Part shown: in pieces, positions 47,932 through 61,569 of the stretch
Layout: each line of letters begins with the position of its first letter
Numbering within the stretch: the first letter of the stretch is position 1
NCBI GenBank assembly: GCA_022059125.1
Contig: JAEUWY010000023.1
Coordinates: 1,302,001-1,366,000 of the forward strand
Reading direction: 5' to 3'
Length of the DNA: 64,000 nucleotides
Origin: Corynespora cassiicola
Lineage: Eukaryota; Ascomycota; Dothideomycetes; Pleosporales; Corynesporascaceae
The notes under the pieces: generated by a model
The model's database searches: none
Seen by the model: the letters and a program-made list of their open reading frames with translations, nothing else
Told to the model about the DNA's origin: nothing
Translations under genes and position numbers: made by a program

Positions 47932-49798
47932 TATTAAAGCTGTGCTACAGACTATAAGTAAAACTAAAAAATAAGTAACTGCTTAAATTAATTTTTAAAA
48001 ATTAATACTAGTAAAGTTATATAAGTAAAATAATATGCGATAGACTATATAGGTATCTATCTAAAGAGCTGTAGAAGTCCTTTTCTCTCAGCTTTACTAA
48101 ACCAGAACTAAATAATAAATACAGATAATAAGTATAAACAGTAATAACGCTGGTCAGGCGGTTAATAAAACAGTAACTAAAAATAATAAAAAATATTTAA
48201 GTTATTAATAAGTATATAAGTAATTTCTATTCTGCGAGCATGTAAGTCGCAAAAGTTATAATAGAAAATAAAATATTATTTTAAAACTCTAAGACTTTAA
48301 AGCTCTGAGATAGTAACGTTTATAAAAGCCTATTTAAAGTTGTTGTAATATTAAAGCAAATAATTATAATCTATAAGCTAGTAAAGTTTTTTTTTTAACG
48401 AGTTATTAAGCCGTAAATTTTAATTCTAATATATAAAGATGCTGTCTGCTGTACTAGAACTGTATAAAATAAACTTTTAACTAAAACTTTTAAATTACAG
48501 CTTTTTTAAATCGTAGAAAAGACATCTTGTTTTAATTAAAACTTAACTTATTATAAGTAAACTGTTTTATAGGACCAGAACAGCTTATAGCTAACGTAGC
48601 GTAGTAATATAACTGCGATAGCTATAATAGCTATAATAGCTTATAGAGTTCTAATTTCTACAGCTACACTTAGCGTAGTTAGTATTATTTTAATAATTTT
48701 AGCTTATAGTAAAAATAACTTTTTTCTAAAACTTTAGCTAAAGCTTTAGCTAAAATTTTTACTAAAATTTTTAGTACTAATAACAGATTAAAATTTAAAC
48801 TTTAACTTTATTACGCAGTATTTTTATTTAAATATTCTACTTAGCAGATAGTTTTTTTTTATAGGCTTTTAGAAGCGCTAAAAAAAGAAGTAGCAGTTTA
48901 AGCAGCCTAAACAGCAGCAGTAATCTGTATATTATATATATTTTATATTTAAGTAACTGCTAACGTGTAATAGTAATTACAAAGTAATAGCAGTTATAAA
49001 AAATAGTATTTATAAGTAACTTTTAGCGTTAACAGTTCCTTTATTTAGTTAATTACATCTTCTCTCTTAGGCCTTTACTATAAAAGTATATATTAATCTA
49101 ATCTTTTTTTTTAAGCTTTTACTATAACTGTAAGCTATACTGTACGTAACTATACTGTACGTAACTCTACTATAATATTTATATAAGCGAAATAATTAAG
49201 ACAGTAGAAAGTAATAGTATTAAAAAGCGAGTGCGTAGGTAGTAGCGATTATATAAACTGCGCGACGCAGATATAAAGAATTAAAAGCTAAAAATATGTT
49301 TAAAAATTATATAGTTATAGTTATAGTTATTATAGATTAAAGGCGGAGAGAATTATTAAAATACTATTATTATTTAAGGTAAAAGCGTAGGTTACGTGTC
49401 AACGTCACGTCACGTAATAAAATAATATTATAAAATATATAAAATTACGTAACAGGTAGTACCTGCTAACTAAAATAGAATAGAAACAGAATAATATACT
49501 CGCTGCTCGTTAATAACAAAATAGAAACAGTAGAGAAAAACAGAAATATAGGTATCTATATTAGTAATAGAGCATAATAAATTAATAGTTAATTCTAAAT
49601 AATAAATTTGCTAATAAAGTAAATATAATATTAAGTATAATTATGTAAACTATATATATATACCTAAAACTGTTACTTAGTTCTGCTTAGTTACTTAGTA
49701 CTACTAAGCAGACTAATTAACTAAGTATATTACGTAACTAGCTATAGCGGTGCAACTCTATCAGCCCCGTTATTAGCCTACATTTATAGCTTATAATA
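47932..49798 (-). repeat. Gypsy-C 5' LTR, split by the non-LTR-like element
   Basis: The parts 47932-48060 and 49560-49798 together give about 368 bp, matching the 369 bp 3' LTR at 22286-22654. Confidence 0.85.
48061..49545 (-). mobile_element. Non-LTR-like element copy B (1485 bp)
   Basis: A perfect 14 bp target duplication, ATATAGGTATCTAT, at 48047-48060 and 49546-49559. Homologous to 14637-16207 in reverse. In its coding sense (minus) it ends CTACAGCTCTTTAG. Allowing TAA/TAG for Gln, a protein-like frame with Gln-, Leu- and Tyr-rich segments is readable. There are no inverted or long direct terminal repeats, and I recognise no reverse transcriptase or endonuclease motif. Confidence 0.75.
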
Positions 49799-49803
49799 TA
49801 GTA

Positions 49804-50123
49804 ATACTAAAATTATAAACTAATATTTTACTATCTGCTTACGACTTTTTATTAATTACTTTTAAAAAAACTAATTTAATTTACTACTATATATAAATTA
49901 TACTTAAACTACTTTTTTTTATAATTTTATAAGCTTTTTATTTTATAAAATTAAATTTAAATATAAACTTTACTATTATTAGAACTAATACACGTAAGTT
50001 AAAAATATTTATAATTTATTTAAAAATATTTTATTTAAGCGCGCTTTTAATCATTATTATAAATATTATAAAGCTATTTAATAAATACAGCTACGCGTAA
50101 AAAAAAACTTATAATAAACTTTA
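49804..50123. other. Unclassified AT-rich spacer
   Basis: Right flank of Gypsy-C. Nothing is recognised in it. Confidence 0.4.
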
Positions 50124-50221
50124 TATAAAAAATCTAGCTTTAGGTAATAGTATTTGCTTTACACTAGAATTAATAACAGAAAAATAGCTCGAATAATATA
50201 TTAATAGTAGTTCTAAGAATA
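50124..50221 (-). mobile_element. Gypsy-A LTR fragment
   Basis: Matches the 3' half of the LTR (begins TATAAAAAATCTAGC on the plus strand) and breaks at a TA where element E1 begins. The rest of the LTR was not found at the other side of E1 in the same orientation. Confidence 0.75.
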
Positions 50222-51267
50222 ATATAAACTATAAGCGAGCGGGCTATATAAGCGAGTAGGCTATTTTCTGACTGCTTTAACGCGCATTACCTATACTTAT
50301 AATACTTTTATTAAAACTATTTTAATTATTAAGTAATAAAAAATCTGTAATTTTTACTTTTTTTACTATTAAAAATAATTTAGTTTAAAGTATGTAATAC
50401 GCTGCTACTACGTATAGTATTTTTTATATAATAGTAAGTTATTAACGCGCTGGATAATCTACGTAATATAATTACTAGCCTAACTTAAAATAGCTAACTA
50501 AGTTTAAAAAAAAATATAATTATTATTTATATTTTTAAGCTAAATTTATAAAAATTTGTATCTACGCTAACTACTGTACGTAATATAGCTAATTAATTAC
50601 TTATAGCATAAAGTATAAACTGTATTAGTATTAACTAGCTTAGTAACTTTATTAAGCGTTAGCTAGATTTTTAAATTTAATTAATTTACTAGCAGAATTA
50701 CTAGCGCGTTTTTTATAAAAATTTTAAAGTTATTAGTTTTTAGTTTAAATTACTATATTATATAAAAAAAAAGTATAGTATTATTAATAAAGACACGTAT
50801 AACTTTAACAAAATAAGCTTTATAATATATATTATTTTAGCTTAATTAGTAGTTACAGTTTTAAAAAAGCGAAATTAGCTAAAAAATATCTAGCTAAATA
50901 ATTATAAGTAAGTTATAGTAATTCAGAAAATTAACACGTGTAGCTAAGTAATTTTTTAATTTTATTTTTACAGGTAAGTACTACCTCTTTTTATAATATA
51001 AAAATAATAATATTTTATTTAGCTAGTATATATTACTTAGCAAAACAGGCTGGACGATAAATAAACTAAAAATATATTAGTTAAAGTATTTTAACGTCTA
51101 TACGCAAAGCCGTACAGTAGAAATATACTAACTATTTATTATTAATAGCTATAAAAGCTATAATTTTTTAGTTTTTTAGAACTTTTGTAAAGCAAGTAAG
51201 ATTATTACTTTCTATATACTTTTATATTTATTATACTTTTTTTAGCTTTTTAATATAGAGTGCTTTT
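50222..51267. mobile_element. TA-target element E1 (left end; right border unclear)
   Basis: After TA (50220-50221) it begins ATATAAACTATAAGCGAG, the mutated form of the ACGTAAAC tip, with two 17 bp units (50231-50264). About 550 bp is homologous to 61967-62517. The far end is not recognised before the Gypsy-A copy at 51268; part of 51070-51190 resembles the complement of element D interior. Confidence 0.55.
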
Positions 51268-51991
51268 TATAATAAATGTTACAGAATTTCTACTATTTTA
51301 TATTTATATTAGCGTGTAAAGCGAGCTGTGTAAGACCTACGCTTAACGCGTACTTAAAACGTAATAAGTATTATTTTTAGAACTACTATTAATGTATTAT
51401 TTAAGCTATTTTTCTGTTATTAATTCTAGTATAAAATAAATACTATTATTTAAAGCTAAATTTTTTATATAATAATACTTTTTAATATAATAATTTAAAA
51501 ATAGCTTTTAGAACGCGTGCGGGTAGTTAAAAAACACTTTTAAAAAAAATGCAGCAGTTTTCTAAATAATTATAAAAAATAAATAATATTTATATTTTTT
51601 TTATTAATAATAAGTATTTTTAAAATATTTAATAAATGTAATTAAGCTGTAGAAAAGCGACGCGATAAATTTTAAAAGCTATAATATTTATATATATTAA
51701 AAGCTAAAATCGCATAATTTAAAAATATAAAAAAAATACTACTCTAAATATAATAAAACTAGCTATTAAAAGAATTTTTAAATTCTACGCGTAAAATATA
51801 TAAAAATATATATATATTTAAAGTATTTACGCTACTGCAGCTAAAGCGTATACTTAAACTAAAAAATTTAGTAAAATATAAATTATTTTTTTTAAAAAAT
51901 ACTGTAAGTTTTTCTATTTCTGTAAAATAGTTTTTTAGCTACTATTTTAAAAAATTTATAATAGTAATAGTAAAGTTTTTTAAACTATATA

Positions 51992-54118
51992 CAGTGGGGT
52001 GACACGAAAAAAAAACCAAAAAAAAGTTATACTTTTTAAACTTGTATAACTCTGTAACTAAACAAGCTATTAAAATAAAAAAAAATTAATTTTAAACTGA
52101 TTTATAAGTTTTTTTTAGGTACTAAAAATAATATATAGCTTATGTAATATTTATAGCTTATTAATTTAAAGTAAAAGTATAGTAAAAAAAATGCAAATTT
52201 AAAAGCTAATTTATTTTTTATTAAGAAAATTATTAAAGTTTATTATTTTACGCTAACTTAATTAGGCTTAGTTTATATTACGTAAGCAAAAAACTGAAGC
52301 TAGAAATTTAATTTAACATTAACAAAATAAAGTTTAAAAAATAAAGTTTTGCTTATATAAGCACTAATTACATAATAATAAACTAGTTAAGTTAGTATAA
52401 AAAATAATATTTCAGAAATAGAAATCTGAATCTCTATTTCCTCTGAATAAAAACAAGATGGAACCTCAATTCTCAGACTATGAAGAAAAAGTTAATCTTT
52501 TTTTAAAAGCTAATATATCTATTACAACTATTTCTAATATATTAAATAAAAATAAAATAAGTATTAAAAATACTATACAAAGAATAAATAAAAAAAAATT
52601 ATTTAATAGTTTAAAAAACGATTTAAAAAAAGATAAAACTAAACTATTAAAAAGAGAAAAAAGAATTATAAATAGGGATTTAATTAAAAGCCCTAAAAAA
52701 ACAAATAAAAGAATATTACTAGAAAATAATATAAAAATTTCTAAAAGAAGCTTACAAAGATATTTAAAAGAAGAAAATTATAGTACAAATATTAGTACTA
52801 AAAAGCCGTATTTAAATAAAAAAAAAGCTGAAATAAGATTAGAATATACAAAAAAAAATTTAAAAAATATATAAAATATAAATTTAAATAAAATTATATT
52901 TTCTGATAAGTCAGTAATAGAAAGAGGCCTAGATTCTAGGCAGGAATATATAAGAAAAAAGAGAAATAAAAGAGTAGGAGCTGAATTAGCTTTTATAAAA
53001 TCAAATTGTAAGTAAAAAAAAAAATTAAAAAAATTAAAATTAATTAAAAATTAATTATAATTTTTTAATTTAATTACTTTTTTTAAAAAATTAGTACTAA
53101 TTAAATTATAGCTCGAGATATTGTTATATTAATATAGGGAGCTATTTAGATAAGAGGAAGATCAGAATTAGTGTTTATTAAAACACCTAATTCTAAAAAT
53201 AACTTTAATAATACGGATTATATACAAAAAGTATTAAAACCTATTATTAAAAAACAAATAAAACCCGGTTAGTTTATATACCTTTTTTTCATTATTTTAT
53301 TAAATTTAATATTTTATTAAATTAATTTTTATTAATTATTAAATTATAAAATTAATATAAATACTAATTAGTTTATAGACTGGAAATTTCAACAAGATAA
53401 TTCAAAAATTTATACAGCTAAACTAGTTTTAAAGTGGTTTAAAAAAAATAAAATTAAATTATTTGAACATCCAGCTTATAGCCCAGATTTAGCACCTATA
53501 GAAAATATCTGGGCTATACTAAAAAATAATTTAAAAAAATTAAATCCTAATTTATTAGGTAAAAAAAATAATAAAAAAGATAATACTTTATTTATAAACG
53601 CTATAAATAAAGAATGAAATTTAATTCCACAAAAAATAATAGATAATTTTATATTATCTTTACCTAGACGTTGGGAAGCAGTTGTTAAAGCTAACGGGTA
53701 TTATACAAAATATTAATAATTTAATTAATTATTAATTTATTTATATAGTTTGATTTTTTAAAAAAAAAATTTCTATTATTAATTTTCTTTTTTTTTAGAT
53801 AAAAGAATTATACCAAAATTTTTTATATATATATACCTAGTTTATAAGCTTACAATAATTAGATAAAAAAATAAAATATTACGCTGGAAAAAAAATAAAT
53901 TAGCTTTTAAATTTGCATTTTTTTTTACTATACTTTTACTTTAAATTAATAAGCTATAAATATTATATAAGCTATATATTATTTTTAGTACCTAAAAAAA
54001 GCTTATAAATTAGTTTAAAATTAATTTTTTTTTATTTTAATAGCTTGTTTAGTTACAGAGTTATACAAGTTTAAAAAGTATAACTTTTTTTTGGTTTTTT
54101 TTTCGTGTCACCCCACTG
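51992..54118 (+). mobile_element. Tc1/mariner-type element 4 (2127 bp), best preserved
   Basis: Perfect tips CAGTGGGGTGACACG at both ends, TA at 51990-51991 and 54119-54120, and inverted repeats of about 230 bp that pair almost fully. Its removal restores Gypsy-A internal sequence. It is the youngest or least mutated member of the group. Confidence 0.95.
52458..53716 (+). pseudogene. Tc1/mariner transposase (element 4), near-intact N-terminal half
   Basis: From MEPQFSDYEEKVNLF, 138 codons are open: an HTH of the Tc1 paired-like type (about 12-45), a basic linker, and the RDLIKSPKKTNKRILLENN block. After one stop (52872) the DDE domain continues: IFSDKSVIERG (first Asp), GRSELVFIKTPN, then FQQDNSKIYTAK (second Asp, near 53395), SPDLAPIENIWA (third acidic residue Glu) and the end VVKANGYYTKY. 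A GTAAGT at 53009 and an AG near 53112, and a second gap before 53370, suggest two introns in the original gene. The usual transposase is about 340-350 residues. Not functional as it stands. Confidence 0.87.
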
Positions 54119-57100
54119 TAATACTTAGCAGATAATTTAAAAAAATGATAGTATTTATATTATAAACGTACGTTTAAAGCACGCGGAGAAATACTAATTT
54201 AAAAATATTTTAAAACTTATATACTTAATTTATTTTTTAATTTTATTAACTGTGTTTTAAAAATTGCTATAGTATATACTTAAACTATTTAATAAAAAAA
54301 TAAAATAGTCCGCGCGTTTATAATATATTTTAATATTTTAAAAAACTAATTTATACTATTTACTAAATTATAACAGATTTAATACTTATTTTTAAAACTT
54401 TAACTAAAAATATAATAAATAATAACTAACTACTACTAAGTACTAGTAATATAAAAAAATTTAATAGTTTTAAATTTTACTTTTAAGCGTAACCTACAAT
54501 AACTTTCTATAATATATATATTTTTTATATATAATAATGACTATAAAAAAATTTTAAAAATAAAAAATAGCTAATATACTTATATTTTCTGTAAATAAAT
54601 TACTACGTAATAAAAATAATATTATTTATTTTAAATACTAAAAAATAAACTACTACGCTAATAAATATTAAAACAGTAATCTAAACTAAATTTTAGTCTA
54701 TATTTACTAAATAGAAAAAAACTAAACTTTATCTATATTTTAAAAATAGTAAAATATATATTTATATATATTATATTAAATATAAAACGCCCGTGCAGCG
54801 TATCTAAAAATATAATATTTAAAAAATAGTTATAAGTTATTTTAAATTTATAAACAGACGTTAGCTTAATTAACTAATATATTCTAGTAAAAATAAATCT
54901 ATCGCCTATTAGAAAAGCTAAACTTTTTAAATTAGGCTAAATAAAAATATACTACTAAAATATTTATATAGTATATATAATTTAAATATATTTAGTAAAT
55001 AATATAAATATAAAATAAAAAGTACAGACTACTATTTACAGCATTAATAAAAAAAAACACTTTTATTATTAAAAAAACTATTTTTTAAAAAAAAAGTTTA
55101 TTTATTTTAACTATAAAACTTAAATATAGCGTTAAAGCTATACTAGCGTTAATATCTAGCTAGTTACTATTAAAAAAGTAAAAAAAAATAGAAAAAACTA
55201 ACTTTAATTTTTTTTTTTAAATATTTTTTAAACTACAGATAATAATAGAAAATACAAAGTAAATATTTTTAAAATATATATAGTGTGCGTAACACGCGTG
55301 CTAAAAATATTAAAAAACTATACTAATATATTTAATAAAAAAACCGTAGCTATACTTTCTAATTTTAAATTATTAAACTACGTAATTTTTTTAATAGAAA
55401 AAAAAACTACTTTACAGTTTATTTTATAATTTTTTTTATATAAATTTAAAGTATTACGCGAATACTTAAAGCAGACGCTATAAAATAGCTAAATATAATA
55501 TAGTATAAATTCTGCTAAAGTTCTAATTCTATTTATTTTTTTAAAAAAAAAATTTCCTATTTTTATATAAACTATAAAAATTTAAACTCTATTACTATTA
55601 AAAATTAATATTTATTTTTTTTAATTAGAAAAATATTAAACCGCCTATTAAGCGCACGTTACTATATAACTTTAAATTTTTAAAATATTTAATATAAATT
55701 TTAAATTAAAGTAAATAATAATTAAAAAACTGTTTTTAGAACCTGCTATAGCTACTGTAAATATTTTATAATACTATTTAAGTTAATAAATATTTTTATA
55801 AGCTTTTAAGCTTATATTAATAAAACTTTTATTAAATATCTAAACTATATTTATATAGTCTATTTAAATAATATTTTTATTTATATTAGTAGTAATAATT
55901 TTATATTTTACTAGCGCGCTGTGCGCGTAGTATTTAAATTACTATAAAAAATAAAACTATTTATTAATCTGCAGAAATATATATTTATATTAAATAAAAT
56001 ATATTTTTTTAAATTTATTATAAGCACGCGAGGCATATACGCTAATTTAGTTTAAATAAAAACTATTATTTAATAGCTGTAGCTAACTAATATTAAAAAA
56101 CTATATTTTTTTTAGAATTTACTAATTTCTACTAACGCTTTATTAAAAAATATATAAAAAAAATTATTTTTTTTATAAACTTATTTAAAAAAAAATAAAA
56201 TTTTTACTAAAATAAAGCTGTAAATAATTTTTTTAAAAAACTAAAAACTTACTTTTTAAATATATTTATTTTATATTATTATAATTTTATTTATTTAATC
56301 TGCGTAAAAACAGACGCGTTAACTTTTATTATATTAAATATTTTTTTCTAACTATTTAAAAATTATAAATAGTATTTAGTTATTTTTATACTAAAAAAAT
56401 TACAGGCTGCAGAGCTAAATTATAAAATCTATAATTTAAAGCTATTAGCTATTATATACAGCTTTAAGCAGTAGTAATACTACTTTAAAAATACTTAATA
56501 TACTATATAAATATTAAATAATTATAATAATCTGCGCGGTATACGCGTAGTATAAAAATTTAATTTATAATAAATAAAATAAATAATTCATTTAGTAGTA
56601 TTTAATTTTAAAGTAAAGTATTATTTAAAAAAAATAAACTTTATAGACAGCTTTTTATAAAAAGCAGATTATATATAAAAAAATCTGCTGCTAACTTAAT
56701 TATTATTTACTTTATAAAATAAATTATTAGTAAAAAATATAATTAGTAAAGTAAAAGAATCTGCAAATAAATATAGCTTATTAAATATATATAAAATATA
56801 TATTATTTCTATTTATAGAACTAGTTAGATCTCTACTACTAGTATTATAAAATATATACTATATATACTATATTTATTAGCTAAAGTACTAGTTAGCAGC
56901 AAACTTAAAAAAATAAAATTTTAATTACTTATTTGAACTTTATATTAGCTATAGTAAAAAAATACTTTTATTTAAAAATAAATTATAAATTTAAATAGTA
57001 AAAATAATATTTAAAAACGCAGTAAAGCGTACGTTTAGTACTTAAAAAAAAAAAAATTTTAAAATATAATAGTAGAGTGTATATTTTAAATAAACTAGCT

Positions 57101-59841
57101 ATTAAATAAAAAATTTTATTTTAAAACTATAATATATATATAGCAGGTTATTTTAGCGTATATAAAACGCTAAAACTAATTAAAAAAACTTATTATCAGC
57201 TTTTTATTAGTAAAAACGTTTAAAATTATATAAAAATTTATACTATATACTAAAAAAGTAAAACTCTAAAGTGTAGTAAATATAAAAAACTATTACTACT
57301 GCTAGTATCTAAAAATATTTTTAAAAAAATAATACTAAACTTTATTACTAGCTTATTTTTAGTAAAAACTTTTTTAAAAAACACATTTAATATAATTTTT
57401 ATAATAGTATACTACTTTTTAAAAATAACTTTTTATATACTAATTTTAAAAATATAAAATATAAAATAGTTTGCGGAAGTTTATTTTACAAATATTATAT
57501 TAAAATTTCAAATATAAAAAAGTATTATATTAAATAGAAAAGCTATTTTTACTTCTAAGTTTTAAATAAAAATATACTACTAACGATAAATAAAATATAA
57601 ATCAAATACTGTTTTCTATCTGTAAACAGACAAATAAACTAAATACTAAAATTAAATATTAGAATAATATTTTTAGATATTTATTTTATTATTCTAAAGT
57701 AATTAGGTATAATTTTTACTAATAGTATAATTTATTTATAATAACTTAGTATATAAATTTATAAAAACTACGCCTTTTTACGCAGTTTATAATAAAAAAA
57801 AATTTATTTATTAAGCTTTTTAAAAACAGCAGACTAAAAAAAAAAAATACTAAATATAATTAATAAAGTTAAGTATATATACAGCGTAAAAACAGCGTTT
57901 ATAAAATATTTAAAAAATATATAAAAATATTAAAACTAGTACTATAACTAAAAATATAAATATAAAACTTTCTGCTTAAAAAATTAAGTACTATTTAGTA
58001 CTAAATATATAAATTTAGTATAATAACTAAGTAGAAAATTTACTAGTAAATTTACTAGCTTATTTAGAATTTAAAGCGCAGTTAAATTATAGGTATACTA
58101 CTTATTTTTACTACTTTTATGTTATATTTATAATATATTTTATTTTTTTTACTAAAGCGATAGAAACTAAAATAAAAAAAAATAAAAAAATAACATATAC
58201 CTTTTTAATATTATACTAAAAAAAAAAGTTTAGAAAGTAAAAAATATTTTTTAAAAAATATTTAAAAAAAAATTAACTATAATATTTACTCCGCTGGAAA
58301 AAATATAACAATTTTTAAAATATATAAACTTTAGTTTTAAAATTTAAAAATATAAAAAATATAGTTGATAATTATAAATCAGAACTAAAATTTTTATATA
58401 TAAAATATATATATATATATATATAAACTGTACGAAAATTGCACTAAAACTGTAAATTAAAATAATAAAAAATTACTAATTTAAAGTTTATAAATACTAT
58501 ATATAAAAGCAGTACTAAACTAACGCCGCACCTACTAAAATATAAACTATTATTATTTTTTATTTATTTTTTTATTAAATAGACTTTTTTTTTTAGAGTT
58601 GTTTTTAAATTTAAAGTTAGACTTATTTAGTCTACTACTAGTACTACTATTTTATAAATATATTAGTATACGCTATAAATATATTAAAAACGTAAATTTA
58701 CTATATAAACTAAATAGCTAATAACTTGCTTAAGCACATATGTAATATAATACTGCTTAACTAAAATTAATTTAAAAAATTATATTAATATAGTAAATAC
58801 TTAAATAGTAACTTTTAAAAATATACTATTATAAATAGTAACGCAGCAGTAGTTAGTAAGTTTAAAATTAAATTAGTACTAGTAATACGTAAGCTTAACG
58901 CCGGCTGTAATTATAATAATATTAGTTTTAAATATAGTAATAGTAGTAATAGCAGTATTATAGTATATATAAAGTTTATATAAATAATTTAAGTAACTGT
59001 TAAATTTTTAAAAAATCTGTAAATATTAGCTAAAACGTATTTATAATATATAATATTAAAATTATTTACAGCTGTGTAACTACTACAGTTATTTTTAATA
59101 TAATACTTATACTAATAGTATTTAAATATTTTATAAAATTTTATTTATTTTATAATATTCTGCGCGTAACGTATATATATTATATATACTATAATAATAT
59201 TTACACGCTTTTTAGTATTAAATTATATAAAAAAGCGCGTATTATAGAAATACGTCTTTTTAATATATTTAAAATTAAAATAGTAAACTATAATAAAAGT
59301 AATAAGCTTACGCTTTAAATACAGTATAAAAATATTTTAAAAATACTAAATATAAGTAGAGCGAGGGCGCTGTTATTTATATACTGCTCTTATAACTTAT
59401 TTTTACTAAACTTTTAAAATATAAAACAGTAAATAAACTTTATTATAATATAATAAATATTATAAAATTAGATATATAATATATAAATATATTATATATA
59501 ATACGCGCGTAAAGCGCGTTAAAAATATAAACACAAAATATATTTTTAAATATTTTTTATTTTTTAAAATAAAAGCGAGATTTTTTATTAAAGCTAATAA
59601 ATTACTGCTAGAGACTGCAGCTAAAAAAAAAATTCTGTAATAAATATTACAGAATTTCTACTATTCTATATTTATATTAGCGTATAAAGTAAGTAAACTG
59701 CGTAAAGTCTGCGCTTAACACGCTTTAAAAACGTAATAAATATTATTCTTAAAACTACTATTAATATATTATTTAAGCTATTTTTCTGTTATTAATTTTA
59801 GTATAAAGCAAATACTATTACCTGAAGCTAGATCCTTTACA

Positions 59842-61569
59842 AAATTTAGTTAATTAACTTATTTTTATATTTTAGAACTACGTTATTATCAGCGTTTTTC
59901 TAAATTTTAGTTTTTTTATCTAAATTATAATTTTTTTTTAACTATTTACGCGTTATAAGTAATTCTTTTTACTATATAAGCGTTTTTATTAAATTTTTTC
60001 TGTTTTTTTTACAAGCTTCTGCTAGTTTTTATCTTTATATAAAAATTTTATTAACTTTAAATTTAGTAAATTTAAGTAGTATACTGCTATTACTGTTTTA
60101 TTTAAACTTGTAGCTAGCATTACTTAAATAGTTTTTATAATTATATATATCGCGGAAAACTTTTTTCTTTTTAGAGCTAGGTTCTTTAATTTTAACTTAT
60201 TTAAAAATACTTCTAAGCTTTATTTAAGTACTTTTATCTTAATACTAAATATAGTTAAAAAAAATTTATTTTTTTATTTCGCAGTAGTTTGCTGTTATAA
60301 ATAAATTCTATTTTATAAAATTTATTTATAATAACTTTTTATTTATTATTTACGTCAGATTTATTATTTAAAATAGTTTATAATATATTTAGCTGTTAAA
60401 TAACTTTATTTTTTAATTAACAGTTTTTTATAATATAGTCTGTCTTTCTATACACGTAGCAAGTTATAGCTTTATTTTTAAACTTATTTTTTTATTACTT
60501 TTTTATTTTGCTTTTTAGATATTACTAAAAATTATTAGTTTATTACTATAGGTATCGCGAGTAAAATACGTTACTTTATATTTAACTTATTTACTAGTAT
60601 TAGCGTTATAGTACTTTCTGCTATAGCTTAGTTTAGTACGTTATTTATATTATAAGTTTTAGTTTTAGTGTAATTCTATACGCAGTTTATATAGTTTCTA
60701 ATTAATATTAATAAATTTATTTATAAGTTATTTAAGTATTTTAAGTTAAGCTCTAAAACGCATAAGTTTTTTTTTAATATTAAATTTAAGTTTTTAACAG
60801 TATATTATTATAAATACTTTATTATTTTATTTAGTAAAAATTAATAGTTATTAAAATTTATTAGTATAGTTAGCAGCTAAAACCCGTTATTTAGAATATT
60901 AAATATTCTATTTAGTAATTATATTTTTATTAGCGATTCTAAAAACTTATTTAATTTTTTTTTTAAATTTATTAAAAAATTTTATTTATTTATTAACGTC
61001 GTTGTTAGCTTCGCCGTTTTTATATTTAATAAAAACTAGTTTAATTTATTAAAGTGCTTTATTTTTTATATATATAACTGCAAATATAACGCGTTTTTTT
61101 TTTTTAATATTTTTATTTTAGAAGTTAAAGAATAAGTTAAGCTGTAAAAGCTAGTTTTTAAACTTACTTTATTTTTTATAATAAAAATTAAGTATTACTA
61201 CTTTAATAGAATTATTGTCTACTGTATTAAATTATATAATTATACTAATAGTAGCTTTAGCACTAATAGTACTATTAGTTAAATTTAAAAGTGCGCGTAA
61301 TTCTAAAGTAGTACTTATTTTAAAAAGTATTTATAATATTAAAGCTGTGCTATAAACTATAAATAAAGCTAGAGAGTAAGTAGCTGCTTAAATTAATTTT
61401 TAGAAATAAATACTAGTAAAGTTACGTAAGTAAAATAATATATAATATATTATATAAGTTTCTGTATTAGCGATAGAGTATAATAAATTAATAGTTAATT
61501 CTAAATAATAAATTTACTAATAAAATAAATATAATTATAGAGTATAACTATGCAGACTATATATATATT
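59842..61569 (-). mobile_element. Fragment of a Gypsy-B/C-type chromovirus: gag plus part of the 5' LTR
   Basis: Minus strand. Homologous to the complement of Gypsy-B gag (about 36780-38260) and then to the 3' part of the LTR from about 61331 to 61565, which stops before the LTR section that tells B from C. It is cut on the left by Gypsy-A copy 2. Confidence 0.8.

Larger units (their letters stand above)
22286..49798 (-). mobile_element. Gypsy-C chromovirus, full length but split by at least five later insertions
   Basis: Target duplication TAGTA at 22281-22285 and 49799-49803. The 3' LTR (22286-22654) and 5' LTR (47932-49798, split) begin (minus sense) TATTATAAG, from an original TGTTATAAG, and end in CACAGC-TTAATA. 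In between, on the minus strand, lie gag, RT, RNase H, integrase and chromodomain remnants in the right order: 47913 to 44097, then about 35330 to 29900. Removing the nested elements and the doubled contig overlap leaves roughly 7.0 kb, close to the 6.9 kb of Gypsy-B. It is RIP-mutated throughout. Confidence 0.88.
51470..59635 (+). pseudogene. Gypsy-A copy 2 gag-pol remnant
   Basis: Homologous to the complement of 23080-29153. The RT core near 55856-55885 reads VYLNNIFIYI (both Asp mutated to Asn), and the integrase segment near 57613-57650 retains the S-VNRQIN-LN pattern. Full of stops and interrupted by 51992-54118. Confidence 0.8.
51268..59841 (+). mobile_element. Gypsy-A copy 2, full length, split by Tc1-type element 4
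   Basis: 5' LTR 51268-51469 and 3' LTR 59636-59841, with a purine-rich run before the 3' LTR (CTAAAAAAAAAATTC). The internal part without the nested element is about 6.0 kb, the same as in copy 1. The five bases before and after (CTTTT, AAATT) do not match, so no target duplication is seen. Confidence 0.88.
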
